Assembly (NCBI GenBank): GCA_905221605.1
Contig: CAJNDS010002845.1
Span: 968,713-1,032,712 of the forward strand
DNA: 64,000 nucleotides
Direction of reading: 5' to 3'
Source of the DNA: Symbiodinium natans
Lineage: Eukaryota > Sar > Dinophyceae > Suessiales > Symbiodiniaceae
The position numbers were made by a program, and so were the translations under genes. The notes under the pieces were generated by a model that worked only from the letters and a program-made list of their open reading frames with translations, searched no databases and had not been told where the DNA came from. The stretch's first letter is position 1. Each line of letters opens with the position of its first letter. Shown here piece by piece: positions 12,777 to 24,994 of this stretch.

Positions 12777-13511
12777 GCACGCGGGCCCGGTTCAAGCGGG
12801 TCCGGAGCAATGGTGTAGGACCCAGCAGCTAAAACCCATGCCAGAGTCGCTTTTTCACTTGTGCGGGGGACATACATGAAATCTTCTGTGGACCACAATA
12901 TCCACCATAGCCATCAAAGCATTCCGCGGTCTGTGGCGGTCAACTTTAGCAGTCGCCCTGCAAAGCGTTTTAGGCAGAAGTTTGGTGCGGTGCCAGGCAG
13001 TCCAGGGCAGGGCTGAATCCCTGCAAGCTTTGACCAAGGCTCGCCGCTGTTTTGGTTTCTTTCTCTGCCGCACTGCTGAGCAAGAAGAGAAGATAGGGCC
13101 GGCCAACACGCCTCCGTTGTGGCAAGCGCATACAGACGGACATGTTTTGGCCAAAGTGGTGAAGGGGCGTGGCTCGGAGATGACTCTCTATAGCCTTTGT
13201 CATCGTTGGAGTTTTGTGATTCCAGATGGGACGATCAGCCAGGAACCATTGAAAGTTGTGGCGAGTCGGAAAATTGACTGCCTTCAGCAAAGGTGGCTGG
13301 TGCGGCCTTCCACCCACTTGTGAGGCCTTGACGCTGAGGGCTTGGGGGCTTTCGCAACTCGGGGGCCCAGACTCAGCAAGTTCGGGCATCGGGGTTGTCG
13401 TGGATAGCCCTGCAGATGACATAGGCCTGTGGAGCAACCTGGTTTTCACACAAGCTTCAAGCGGCTGCTGCGGGCACTGGCGGGCACATGTCAGGATAAC
13501 AAGGCCATTGC

Positions 13512-13528
13512 GGGGGGGGGGGGGGGGG
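13512..13528. repeat. Poly-G tract (17)
   Basis: Seventeen consecutive G on the + strand within non-coding sequence. Confidence 0.95.
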
Positions 13529-14059
13529 TAAGATGGACACTTAGAGGCTATGCTGCACGTGCGTGCCTTGAAAACAAAGACTTTACAAAGGAAACACCTG
13601 CAGAATAGACGCAACGTACCTGCAGAATAGACGCAATGCACCTTTAGCTTGCATGAGCACACTGTGTCCTGGGCGGGGGCGCGGAGAGCGCGGAGGGCGC
13701 GGAGGGCGCTTGCGGGCCCACTCCCCTGCCTATCAACCGACTGTCACGCTCCCCGTCCGCGTCCGTCCGTCAAACAACCGCACATCCATGCATGGTCCAC
13801 GCCTGCCCACGCCACACCCCTCTCCCAGCAAAGTCTTCCCTTGACTGTGTCGTCGCCGTGGCCTCCCGTCAAAGTTCATTCCGTCCGACCCTCCTCCGTT
13901 GACCGTCTCCTCTTCGTGGCCTCTTTCGCCAGAAAGCGATCCGAAAGAACGCCTTACGCGTTGAAGCGCCAAACGAGAACCCAATCCCAGAGAGGTTTTC
14001 GGGAAGAATGCAAGAAAACATACAGCACGCGCAGAATAGACGTTAAGCGTCTAAAGCAC

Positions 14060-14087
14060 GGGGGGGGGGGGGGGGGGGGGGGGGGGG
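14060..14087. repeat. Poly-G tract (28)
   Basis: The longest homopolymer of the window, 28 G on the + strand. It is a likely site of length error in any assembly. Confidence 0.95.
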
Positions 14088-14520
14088 CAATAACTGAGGG
14101 AAGGCCAGACACGGCTCCGCTGAAGCCATCAGCAAATTCTGCAATTGGCAAGTGGAACATGTCGAGAGACCAGAAGCAGTCAGCCCATGCAAGTCCGCTT
14201 TCGGAGCTGGGCATTGCCGCATAGGCAAGAAACAGAATCCCCCCATCCTTCATCCCGGACCCCGAAGCCGAGTCCCTAAATCCTAAGTGTTGAGTTGAGA
14301 GGTTTCAGCATAGGCCGCTCCCCGTGAGCTAAAATAGAGGGCTGAAACCCGAGCTTCTCACAGGCTGGGTTTCTTCGTTCCGCTGGCTTTGTGCGCGACT
14401 GCCTTGCTGGGGCGAGTGGCCAACTCAGCAGTTGTTGATTTCGATGCAGGAGGTCACTTAGAGTCAAGGGCTGTGGGGCTCTGTGCCTCAAGGCTTTTTC
14501 GATTACGATCCGGAGAGCAG

Positions 14521-14757
14521 ACCCATGCAGAAGACCAAGGCGGTCACCATCGCCAAATGTTGAGAGCACAAAGAGAGGGCATCATGCTGGCTCAGCTGGC
14601 CATTTACCTAAGCAAAGACCGAGAGATGAGCAAAAGCCACAAAAATGTGGATCATCGTGAGGAGAGTGGCCATCTCTCTAATCTCGAAGAATGCTGCAGT
14701 GAGCTTCAGCATGTCGGTTCTGAGGTGTATACCCTTTCGGGGGAGATCTGCGAGGCG
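14521..14757 (+). CDS. Candidate long exon, 79 codons
   Basis: Follows the acceptor ...ccggagagcag at 14520 and runs 79 codons, phase 0-0, to a GT donor at 14758. The peptide is charged and partly helical (QMLRAQREGIMLAQL.., SNLEECCSELQHVG..). The frame is open upstream as well, so the acceptor could be earlier. No domain is recognised. It is on the same strand as the other exon candidates. Confidence 0.4.
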
Positions 14758-16410
14758 GTCTCCGGTGCAACATCTGCGTGCCCCGCCTGCAACCTTGGCA
14801 TCGTTACCGGGGGGTGTTCTTTGATGTCAGTCTCGCTAAAAAAGAAAAGCTGCTGATGCTATCCAGAATGCGCAAAGTTCTACAATGTGGAATGGGGGGC
14901 CCGGCCCGAGTCGGGAACTGGAAAGAGAGAAAAGCCAGGCCAAACATGACAGCAGGCTGGTTTAGGTTTTTTATGTGTTTTGGGGTCTAGGTGTTTTTGG
15001 GGTTATGGGTTTTAAGGGCAGCAAGCAAGGGTTATCGGTTTTTAAGCTGACCATGTTAAATCTCAGGCCCCACCCGAACCGCTTCTATACAGTGATGGTT
15101 GGCCTTGAACTTCAGAACTATACGCCTGCTCGCATCGAAAAATTTGACCAGGCTCCTACCCGAGAGCCCTGCTCGCTTGCAAATTGCAGGTGCAGAGAAA
15201 GGGACTTCAGGGATTTCAGATCTCTGGGCGCGATCTTAGAGGGGATGAAACAGGTAGGATGCGATGTCGGCTTGGCGAGCTCATGCTACGAGTTGATGGT
15301 TCAGCACCATCGGTTTGCAGGAGCTCCGAAAAAAATCACGGTTGGGGTGCAAGTTGCAGCTACCTTCTATCTAGAGGGAATGTCTTCTTGCAGTCTGCAG
15401 ACTAGGCCGAGGTTGCACCATTTCGTTTCGGGATGTTTCGGGTCAAGACCTGGAAAGACGACCTTGCTGGGCTTCCTTTCACACTAGAACCGGCTCCAAT
15501 GCCACTCCTAAAAAAGTCTCTCAGAGTCTTGCAGGTTCCATCACGACAGCAGCACCCGCCGCCCTTCCACCAGCGCCCCGCTCCGAGCTGTTCAAACGTG
15601 GCATGCTAAGTAGTAAGTTCATAGTATCAATAAGCACATGAAGCGTTTACGCACAAGGTTTGAACTGCAAAAGCTTCTATGAGTTTTCAATGAGGGAATT
15701 CAGGGAATTCATGACTCAATGAGCCGAGGACGGTGCCAGCTGCATCCGCTCACCCTGCACCAGAGGAGGATCTTTGGCTCGCCCTCTGTGCCATTTGATT
15801 TCGGCGGTCTGGAGTTACATCAGAAGGCAAACCACAGGAACACAATCCAGTGCGTTGCTCATATTTGTCCCGACACTAGCTGAGAGGAATCCTAACATTC
15901 CTAAGTTGCACAGTCTCATCGAAGCTCCTGCAACCAGGGCGAGAGTGACTCTGAACTGAACCCCGGACAATGCCGACGTCCGACTCCATCCGACCCGATC
16001 TGTTTTGAAGCCCAATACCCGGTCCTGTTCGTGCCCCCCCCCCCCCCCGCCCACTCCGATTCAGGTTTCTGATGCATGTCATTCTTTTTTCAATCAGAAG
16101 CATTTCAATGGGTGCATGAATTCGCAGGGGCCAAGGATTGCGGGTGGTTTGTCCGAAGCATTTCTCTTAGCCAGGGGTGCAGTGCGGCAAAGACCAGAAT
16201 TTTCCCGAACGCCGAAGCTTTTGTTTCCACGCCGGGGGACGTAGAAAAGCTGAAATTCCCGCATTTTTTGTGAAACTTGGTTCCGAAGCCCTTCTGCAGA
16301 GGCCAGAGCTACCCAGCAGTGTTCCCAGTGTTCATAGGCCAAGGTGTTCAACAGCATTTTCCGAAGTGCAGAACATGATGCAAGGTTTACCAAAGACTCG
16401 TCTCAACCCT
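14758..16410. other. Intron-like stretch with one weak exon candidate
   Basis: Contains a 170-codon + frame (14975-15487) of ordinary composition. Inside it, 15220-15253 has an acceptor (gatttcag), reads SLGAILEGMKQ and ends at a canonical GT donor (GTAGGA). A 15-C run lies at 16034-16048. Nothing else is supportable. Confidence 0.3.
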
Positions 16411-17474
16411 TCGGTGCTTTGAATGTCATGTTGCTTCCAGCTGCCAGCTTTTTCCAGTTCATGGAACGAAGTCGCGGCAGTTCCTTTTCGCGCTTCCGCG
16501 CATCCTTCCCGCTCAGCTCGTTTTCAGCAGGAAGGATATTGCTGGCTTGAGTCGTTCAGGGGTAGGACATCCTCAGATTTCGCACGTGTTTCTTTGTGCA
16601 CGAGGATGTTGGTGAGCCCGTGGGCCCCATCGAGCATCTGATGCAGGCGGTGCAAGTGCTGCTGTATGTTCTGGTTGGTTGTGTTCTGGTTGGTTGGGTC
16701 CAGGAGGTCTTGCAAATGTTCGCAGGGATCTGGCACAGGTACTTCTCCGAGTGTCTCCATCTGGCACAGTAGGTTCGGAGCAGGCTCATACTTTACGTTC
16801 CATAGAGGAGGAGGGGAGGCAGTCAACATGCAAGTGAAGGACATCGGGTCGCCCTTGGACACAAACCTTGCGGAGAAGGTCCGACCGGTACAGTATTTCC
16901 GATCTTTCCTCAAGGCTGCCGATAGCCTAAAAAGTTTGGCAACTTGCTCACACCCCCAAACTGCGCCATTGCTCTCGTACTGGCAAAGACTTGTATGCCA
17001 AAGCTAGTTTCCCGTGTTTCCCCTTCGAGTGAGCGAATATTTTCTTTTCTTTAATGTAGTCGGAAAGGAAGATGTCCGACATGTGGTACCCAGCTTGGCT
17101 TGTCTCTAACACAGAAGAACCACCGAATGCGCCCAGCAACTGTGGTTTTTCTGTGCCTTGCAGCAAAAACTTGTGAATCCGGACGTCAGGTTTTCGTCAG
17201 AACTGCCCCAGAAACACGGATTGAAGAAACAGATTCACTGCACGATCGAAGTCTGCTGAGACACGGCCATGTACAAGTGAGCCGCTTGCCCATTTCCATC
17301 ATAGCAATGTCAAGCAGCAGGGCACAGTTCCTAAATTCCTTGATTTCTCTGCAGTGGAGAGATGAAGACAGGCCACAAACCAACACAGAAGTGGACTCGT
17401 CTCAACTTTACCATCTGCCAAGGGTGGGCTTTCAATTGTTGAGGGTTTGAAGAGGGCCTCCCTTTACAGTCTTC
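16411..17474. repeat. Tandem repeat, copy 1 (about 1.06 kb)
   Basis: First of three direct copies of a roughly 1.02-kb unit starting tcggtgctttgaatgtcatg. Compared with copies 2 and 3 it has extra sequence near its start (16440-16500). It lacks 15 bp that copies 2 and 3 carry just before gacatcctcag, and has a 4-bp difference at 16739. Otherwise it is near-identical. Confidence 0.9.
16704..16738 (+). CDS. Candidate triplicated exon (EVLQMFAGIWH), copy in repeat 1
   Basis: The acceptor ggttgggtccag is followed by 35 nt, phase 0-2, encoding EVLQMFAGIWH plus two bases. The same 35 nt occur at 17722-17756 and 18745-18779. In repeat 1 the intron would begin GTACTT; in repeats 2 and 3 it would begin GCATGT. 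The copies differ by an indel exactly at this boundary but not inside the segment, as expected if the segment is an exon. An antisense frame is also open here, so strand is not settled. Confidence 0.35.
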
Positions 17475-18497
17475 TCGGTGCTTTGAATGTCATGTTGCTT
17501 CCAGCTTTTTCCAGTTCAGCTCGTTTTCAGCAGGAAGGATATTGCTGGCTTGAGTCGTTCAGGGGTAGTTCAGCCTCAACCATGACATCCTCAGATTTCG
17601 CACGTGTTTCTTTGTGCACGAGGATGTTGGTGAGCCCGTGGGCCCCATCGAGCATCTGATGCAGGCGGTGCAAGTGCTGCTGTATGTTCTGGTTGGTTGT
17701 GTTCTGGTTGGTTGGGTCCAGGAGGTCTTGCAAATGTTCGCAGGGATCTGGCACAGGCATGTACATCGCCGAGTGTCTCCATCTGGCACAGTAGTTTCGG
17801 AGCAGGCTCATACTTTACCTTTCATAGAGGAGGAGGGGAGGCAGTCAACATGCAAGTGAAGGACATCGGGTCGCCCTTGGACACAAACCTTGCGGAGAAG
17901 GTCCGACCGGTACAGTGTTTCCGATCTTTCCTCAAGGCTGCCGATAGCCTAAAAAAGTTTGGCAGCTTGCTCACACCCCCAAACTGCGCCATTGCTCTCG
18001 TACTGGCAAAGACTTGTACGCTAAAGCTAGTTTCCCGTGTTTCCCCTTCGAGTGAGCGAATATTTTCTTTTCTTTAATGTAGTCGGAAAGGAAGATGTCC
18101 GACATGTGGTACCCAGCTTGGCTTGTCTCTAACACAGAAGAACCACCGAATGCGCCCAGCAACTGTGGTTTTTCTGTGCCTTGCAGCAAAAACTTGTGAA
18201 TCCGGACGTCAGGTTTTCGTCAGAACTGCCCCAGAAACACGGATTGAAGAAACAGATTCACTGCACGATCGAAGTCTGCTGAGACACGGCCATGTACAAG
18301 TGAGCCGCTTGCCCATTTCCATCATAGCAATGTCAAGCAGCAGGGCACAGTTCCTAAATTCCTCGATTTCTCTGCAGTGGAGAGATGAAGACAGGCCACA
18401 AACCAACACAGAAGTGGACTCGTCTCAACTTTACCATCTGCCAAGGGTCGGCTTTCAATTGTTGAGGGTTTGAAGAGTGCCTCCCTTTACAGTCTTC
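17475..18497. repeat. Tandem repeat, copy 2 (1,023 bp)
   Basis: Direct repeat adjacent to copies 1 and 3. By eye it differs from copy 3 at only a handful of positions. Both strands stay open over parts of the unit. On the + strand a short exon-like segment (17722-17756) sits between a pyrimidine-rich AG and a GC donor. On the - strand a 94-codon frame (17527-17811) is preserved in copy 3. Confidence 0.9.
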
Positions 18498-19376
18498 TCG
18501 GTGCTTTGAATGTCATGTTGCTTCCAGCTTTTTCCAGTTCAGCTCGTTTTCAGCAGGAAGGATATTGCTGGCTTGAGTCGTTCAGGGGTAGTTCAGCCTC
18601 AACCATGACATCCTCAGATTTCGCACGTGTTTCTTTGTGCACGAGGATGTTGGTGAGCCCGTGGGCCCCATCGAGCATCTGATGCAGGCGGTGCAAGTGC
18701 TGCTGTATGTTCTGGTTGGTTGTGTTCTGGTTGGTTGGGTCCAGGAGGTCTTGCAAATGTTCGCAGGGATCTGGCACAGGCATGTACATCGCCGAGTGTC
18801 TCCATCTGGCACAGTAGTTTCGGAGCAGGCTCATACTTTACCTTTCATAGAGGAGGAGGGGAGGCAGTCAACATGCAAGTGAAGGACATCGGGTCGCCCT
18901 TGGACACAAACCTTGCGGAGAAGGTCCGACCGGTACAGTGTTTCCGATCTTTCCTCAAGGCTGCCGATAGCCTAAAAAGTTTGGCAACTTGCTCACACCC
19001 CCAAACTGCGCCATTGCTCTCGTACTGGCAAAGACTTGTACGCTAAAGCTAGTTTCCCGTGTTTCCCCTTCGAGTGAGCGAATATTTTCTTTTCTTTAAT
19101 GTAGTCGGAAAGAAGATGTCCGCCATGTGGTACCCAGCTTGGCTTGTCTCTAACACAGAAGAACCACCGAATGCGCCAAGCAACTGTGGTTTTTCTGTGC
19201 CTTGCAGCAAAGACTTGTGAATCCGGGCGTCAGGTTTTCGTCAGAACTGCCCCAGAAACACGGATTGAAGAAACAGACTCACTGCACGATCGAAGTCTGC
19301 TGAGACACGGCCATGTACAAGTGAGCCGCTTGCCCATTTCCATCATAGCAATGTCAAGCAGCATGGCACAGTTCCT
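18498..19376. repeat. Tandem repeat, copy 3 (truncated, about 0.88 kb)
   Basis: Third direct copy. It matches copy 2 up to gcacagttcct at 19376, after which the sequence diverges, so about 145 bp of the unit is missing. A few substitutions, such as gccatgtgg for acatgtgg near 19124, show it is slightly diverged. Confidence 0.9.
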
Positions 19377-19958
19377 AGCTATCTGATTGGCATGATGCCG
19401 CGCCAAAAAGCAACACAAGCTGGTCCACGAGCGTGGCCGCACTATCCGGGACCGGCCATGCCCTAATGCTCTAAGCCCTAGACCTCAACCCGTCCAAAGA
19501 CCCTCGAAAAAGGAGTGTTAGGTCTAGGCATCCGAAGCATCCAAAGTGACGCTCATTTCATGGCTGCCGGCGGGGCGGGCGTTCCTGCTCTTTGGCAGCG
19601 AGCTTGATACGCTGCTCCAACGCTTGGCAATGCTTCTTAAGGTTCAGTCCAAGGGCCTTTAGAGATAGCTTCTGACATCAGACTGCTATGCTGCATGCAC
19701 GTGCCACCCGAGCTCCAAAGTCTGACGCCCCGCGTGACACCAAGGCCACAGCTGTTCTCAACCGGCGACCACGGCCCAACATCTACGAGCTGCCTGACGC
19801 CTCTCGTGATGTGCTAGGCTCGACCAGAGATACCGTGGAGGGCTCCCGGGTTCGGGGGCAAAGTTTGGGCGGGTTATCAGTTTCAGGGATTCTCAGGAAC
19901 TGCGGGAAGGTTTGACCGGCATTGGCTTCAAGCTTCCTGTGGCCCCGGTGGCCCGCAG

Positions 19959-20280
19959 GTGAGTACACGGCCACCTTGGCCACGCCGGTGCGTGAGGCCA
20001 CGCGTCAGTCGGCGCAATACTTGCAGGCACAGAAAAGACGGGGCTTTTCCATGGCGTTCTTGTTTTGGTTGGGGGCCCTTCATGATGAGACGATTTGCAG
20101 CCGGTAGTTTTTTCGGCAGTTGAGGGCGCGATTTTGTCGCCTGCAGTCGAATCGTCGAGTGCTGCGGTTGCAACCTTTATTAGCCCATTCAAAGACCCAT
20201 CCAGTGATTGGGAAATGTCCAAGACACCTAAATATGTATGTGATCCCTTGCGAAGGCGGTCGGGAAGCATTCCATCATGA
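19959..20280 (+). CDS. Two-exon segment ending in a stop codon
   Basis: Exon 19959-20026 (acceptor gtggcccgcag, phase 1-0, GC donor at 20027) reads ..LATPVREATRQSAQYLQ. Exon 20101-20280 (acceptor acgatttgcag, phase 0) reads PVVFSAVEGAILSPAVESSS and continues through ..DWEMSKTPKYVCDPLRRRSG to a TGA at 20278. The intron is 74 bp. The second exon has strong protein character and may be the last exon of a gene, or may splice out before its stop. Family not recognised. Confidence 0.45.
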
Positions 20281-20729
20281 AGAGATACGCCCAAGTGGAC
20301 GGCAGACTCTTGGTAGAGGTTGGGGTGGTTGGGAGTTCTTTCTCGTAGGCCTTAGGCTTCAGTACGTCATTTTTGGGCCCAACAAGCTTTGTGCTTGGGA
20401 CATTTTGTGCCTCGTCTTGCTGACCTGATTGAGCTTCGTGAGCGAGTGTTGGAGATGTTGCGACGCAAGGAATGGCGATTTTCTTTGATGATGGTGTGGG
20501 AGGGCCATCTGGGTGGTGGCTATCCGAGGAGTTCTGCATGTCGACAGTAAGAGTGAGTGAATTGCATCGCTTGCCAGCTTGACGGGCACGGGTGCGTGCG
20601 AAACTACTCGGCCACTTTCTGTAGCAGGGCTTGCCAATGGCACAGTCAATGCGAAGCATGCGCTTTGCTTCATCCCCCCCCCCCCCCCTCGTTTGTGCAT
20701 TTTTCTTTTTCTTGTTCTCTCTCTCACGC

Positions 20730-20774
<45 letters not shown>

Positions 20775-22264
20775 GGCTCGCTCGCTTGCTCACTCTTTTT
20801 TTGCCTGTCCGCCACTCGCTTATAGACTCTTTCGCTCTCATGATGTCTCACCACTAGGCGCTTGCCCTGTCATTGTCTGTACCTGTCTCGCTTGGGCTCT
20901 CCCGCTGTTTTTCGAAACGGCAACTAGCAAGAGGCATGAGCGAATGCGAATGTGCTGGTTTAAGTGCATCGTGGGCAGAAAAAGGGCAGAGCCCTGTTGC
21001 AGGAATCCGCCTTCGGAGAGCGTTGCCTTCTCTGGTGCGCAGGAGCGGACGTGGAGCTGAGACTTTTGAAGTGCACATCACGAAGATTCGCAACAGTCCC
21101 CTAGTTACTCATGGGTTTTTTGCAGTGCAAAAGGTCCCGTACTTTTTTCATCTTTGGGGTACATGGCTTCGGCTTCTTGTCTTTAGGAATACTTGGCATG
21201 CCTGCAAAGTCCCATGGTCAGAGCCTCCGGGAATGAGGTGTGCAAGGTTCACACTTCAGTCCACAGCCCCCTCACGCCTTCCCCCGAAGTTTTTAGGGCA
21301 CCAAGAGCACCACGCGAACAGGTTCCAAAGAGAACCTGCCACAGACGGGGTGGCAGTGGCAAGGCCGGGGGGTCAGGTTGGCGTGTCGACATGTCCAGCA
21401 GTTACGCTTGTTCAGCACATGCTGACGCTGATCATTTTTTACTTTTGACAAGATTCATGTTCATGTTCCATGGCTATGACGACAAAAAATGGGTCCCAAT
21501 ACCTGTTGCATTCACTGGCTTTGAACTTGTCAAGTATCACTCAGGCTTCGAGCCCATTAATCGCCCTAAATTCTCGGGCCAGCAGCGATTGAGATTTTAT
21601 GGTAAATCAAAGTTAAGTACGTACGGAATTTTTCCAATGCTTTAGAGAAGTATTGCGTAAAGCTAGCACGGTTAGAAGTGGTTGTTTCTGCATGCCGTCA
21701 ATGTGACGTGGACCATATGCCAAAACCACTGGAGTCTGAAGTCTTGCCTTTGATGATTTTTCACTGCATGCGACCACCCCCCGGGCGTCCACACCCCGAC
21801 TATCAAAGAGTAGCTAAGCCTGCTTGCAGCAGCAAGTTCCTGGAAGTGCCATGAATCGAGCGCGGGGAAGCGTGTTGTGGTAAAAAGGTACTTCGGAAGA
21901 CCACAAACGGAACTGTACTCTCCCTGGAAGGAACGCAGCCGTTTCAATCAAGAGATACAAAATTAGACCTCAGCTGCCATGGCCTGCAAAGAACGTTAAG
22001 CGTGTTAAGCGTCTGACTTCAAAGATGTCCACGTTTGATTCCTTCATTGAAGTTGAATCCAAGATGGTGAGATGAGATGTGCGTGATATTGCCTCGAGAT
22101 CTCTCCTTGGTTCGCAACATGCGTCGTTCACTGGGCAACATGGTTGCGACATGACCCCTCACACACGGGAGGCTATCTGGGCTACTATGAGGTTGACCTT
22201 GAGGTAGCCGAGAAGAAGGCGGAGGCAAGGAGATGAGGATATTTCGGTGACTGTCCGCCTGCAG
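20281..22264. other. Intergenic or intronic stretch
   Basis: No supportable gene. It contains a 15-C run (20674-20688) and a long CT-rich microsatellite (about 20712-20770). The antisense frame over that microsatellite gives an Arg/Glu run that is an artefact. A helical peptide (VDLEVAEKKAEAR) could be an exon at 22191-22229, but its acceptor is weak. Confidence 0.35.
20712..20770. repeat. (CT)n microsatellite
   Basis: Imperfect, then perfect, CT dinucleotide run on the + strand, just 3' of a 15-C tract. Confidence 0.9.
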
Positions 22265-22378
22265 AAGCAAACAGTTCGTGCTCCAGTGGAAGCAGCTGTC
22301 CCGGTTGTCCTGTGCCTATTGCCCAGACCAGGGTCTACAGAGCTGCACTGCATCGTGCTGGGAGTTAGAGGGCTCAGA
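22265..22378 (+). CDS. Candidate exon with canonical GTAAGT donor
   Basis: The acceptor gtccgcctgcag (22264) and the donor GTAAGT (22379) are both good matches to consensus. All three frames are open across most of the segment, so the reading frame cannot be chosen. One frame gives a helix (KQFVLQWKQLSRL), another gives KQTVRAPVEAAVPVV. Family unknown. Confidence 0.35.
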
Positions 22379-23254
22379 GTAAGTTTAGGCATTCGAGAGT
22401 CCCTGCCACCCTTGGGCTGATGAAAACCTACCACTGACATTCTTCCCCCCCAGGCCAGACTTGTCACACAATTCGGCTTTTGCTGCAAGCGAATCCCTCA
22501 TGCCAGGAGAGTCCACCCTCCACTGCGCATCTGATAATGAAAGTGGTGGGGAGCAGCCCTCTGGCGGCAGTGAAGATGTGAAGCGCTTGAGGCACCCTTG
22601 CTACCCGTAGCCACCGAAACAACCAGCATCTCCACCCTTGCCTCTTTGTCGATTTCACGCAACCGCCATCGGAAGTCAGATTCATAGTGGCAGTTGCAGG
22701 TGCACGAGTAGACACAGGTTTCAACTTGTGTGAGGGGCCTTGAAAACACATGCAAAAGAGTGGAAGCTGGTTTGATTCACAGTCTCGAGTCTCTTCTTTC
22801 ACACCAGACTAAGGAGAGGCTTGAACAGAATCCGTTAGACTAGCCTGGGGCTGTTTGGTCCCACTACCGCCTCGGCAAGGTATGGTGTGCTGTTTGAAGG
22901 GCACCGAGCTGCTTCTTGACCAAGTGACCGCCAACCTGACTTCTCAACGCTTGAGCAGAGGAGCCCTCGGCGGGTGATTTGTGGATCATTCAAGGCAGCT
23001 TGCCAGATGGAAAAAAATGAATAAAGGAGGCAAAGGAGGCATCTCGTCGGCGAGCAGGGGTGCCGTAGTTCCTCAAAGGAAAACAACAGCCCTTTGAACA
23101 GCATGTTAATATGACAGCACTGGCGACACGGAGCATGTCTGAAAATGAAGGAGAAGGGGCATATGCTTTGCCCCATCTTGTTCTTGTTTTCTAGGATCTG
23201 TCTTCATGTCGTGCGCCAGCCTGCGCCAACCCTTAACCCTTCAACTGCTTGCAG

Positions 23255-23486
23255 GAGACGGTTCTCTTCCGGCGGAGGATAGCCCTGCGGTAGCTGAGGC
23301 AAAGGACCAGGCACCAGCGCTGTGTATTGCTTTCAGCTGAGGGAGCGAGGGGAGTGTTTCTGTTGCAGAGCAAAGCTATCCGCACACCATGGGCCCAGCG
23401 AACACTTGAGAGCCCACTATCCCAAGCACCTCGTGGAGCAAAGTCGCGCAGCACCTGAGCTCGAGGCTGCCCAAGAACTTCGGCAA
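23255..23486 (+). CDS. Two-exon segment, helical protein
   Basis: Exon 23255-23289 (acceptor caactgcttgcag, phase 0-2, GT donor) reads ETVLFRRRIAL. Exon 23369-23486 (acceptor gtttctgttgcag, phase 2-0, GT donor GTGCCG) reads ..GPSEHLRAHYPKHLVEQSRA.. and ends ..LEAAQELRQ. Phases agree across the 79-bp intron. The second exon is Glu/Ala/Arg-rich and helical. The same region can be read in another frame as an acidic peptide (DGSLPAEDSPAVAEAKDQ), so certainty is moderate. Confidence 0.45.
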
Positions 23487-24940
23487 GTGCCGACGGAGCC
23501 GGTGGAGTGGCAAGAGGCGTGACCGAGGTTTGTGGGGGGGAGCTGACATTAGACACTTTTGGAAAAGCATTCTTTAGACTGTTTACACCTTCAGCAGATC
23601 ACACAGGGAGAGGCTTGAAGAGAGGCCACAGTGGAAGCCCAGCAAACCCTTTAGCCGATTCCTCCTGGCATGGGGCCCATATGGGGCCCTCTGGCACGAA
23701 AACGGTTGTCGACCGACATGAGAGAGCACTCCAGGAGGCAATGCCCCAACATCGGGCGGTTGTAGAGCGCAAAGCTGATGCTGCGGTCTCAAAACAGGGC
23801 AGTCCCTGAGAAAGCTCGGACGTTGCGCGCGGCGCTCGCACCCCTCGTCGCGACGGAGCACAAGGTTTTTACGCAACAGCCATTCGCCAGTTTGCAACGC
23901 GCACATGCAGAAGATGACAAGCTGTGAAACAGGGCCTCTGTTTGCGTTTCTGTCCGGCGAGGAGGATCTCGCAGGTGGGGGCCTAAAAACCCCACCCAAA
24001 ATCCCTAAACCTACAAAGGGGGCCTTGTAAGCACTTGTGCAAGGGATGTACTCCCACAAAATCAGAGACGGGGCTGGGCGCTTATCTGTGGAGTACGCAA
24101 GCAAAACTGAAACCGAAAAGGGTTAGTCTGCAGCCTTAGGTGGATCCTGCAGAAGCTGCGCCACAATCTTCTGGAGAAGAGGCAAGGAAAGGTCCTCGCA
24201 GTAAACTTTACTTCCGGTCCCATATACAAGTTGCCATAGGTCATTCTAATTTCAAGCGCGCCCTAGAACAGGCCACCGCGTAGTCGAGTTCCTCCGAAGT
24301 GACAGCCTGCAATGGGTCATGAGATCATTTTCCACTTGCAGGCATTCCACGATTCACGCTCAAACAAGAACCCGACGGCCTTCAAGAAGAGCCAAGCATC
24401 CCCTAGGCCGATCCGACTGCAAAAGCTATGCAGCAAGTCCACTTCTCAAGATACTCGGAAACAACTTGAATTGAAGGATCGACCCTCGGCAAGCCCTGAA
24501 TGCATATCGAGCCCCATTGACCAGGAGAGTTCACAACTTTTGGCGAGATTTCTTCGTAGACGATGCAACTCCACCTAAAGTAAGACACGTTTCGATCCAG
24601 GCAAGTAAACATGCAGCCCGCAGTTCACAGTTCTTCTAGGCCGCCCCGGCCCCCACCGGTAAGCAAGAGCTTTGCTTCCAGCATGGGCTGTCAATTGCAA
24701 GAGGCACAAGGCTAAAACAAAAGAGGATCAATGAGATGAGATCTGTGCTTGTCGGAATGATAGTGAGCCTGATAGAGACACGCTGATCATACCCCCCCTC
24801 CATCCCGAAATCCTGAGCACCGGAGCACGCAGGGCAATCAGAACCTTCAGCATCGCAGGGCGTATCAGGGTTTAGAACCCTTAAGAATTTCAACTTGAAC
24901 CGTGCAGGTGTACAAACCTAACAGTAGGGCTTCCTACAAG

Positions 24941-24994
24941 GTGGGAGCCTCGCTGCAAGACCTGGCAATCGATGAAGAGCAGCTGCGAGAAGAG
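24941..24994 (+). CDS. Candidate exon (SLQDLAIDEEQLREE)
   Basis: Eighteen codons, phase 0-0, follow the acceptor gcttcctacaag and end at a GC donor (24995). The same frame is open back to another acceptor (ccgtgcag, 24907). The exon may therefore start at 24908 with VYKPNSRASYK. The peptide is an acidic amphipathic helix matching the coiled-coil exons downstream. Confidence 0.45.

Noticed and set aside
13649-14224. 191-codon + strand frame with poly-Gly
   Set aside because: It contains the 28-G tract, and the rest is low-complexity basic sequence without a domain.
17527-17811. - strand 94-codon frame kept in the tandem copies (..HLQDLLDPTNQNTTNQ..)
   Set aside because: Kept mainly because the copies are nearly identical; a + strand exon with splice sites explains the same bases better. 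Not excluded.
20228-20854. 208-codon - strand frame with an Arg-Glu run
   Set aside because: It is driven by the CT microsatellite; the flanks lack protein character.
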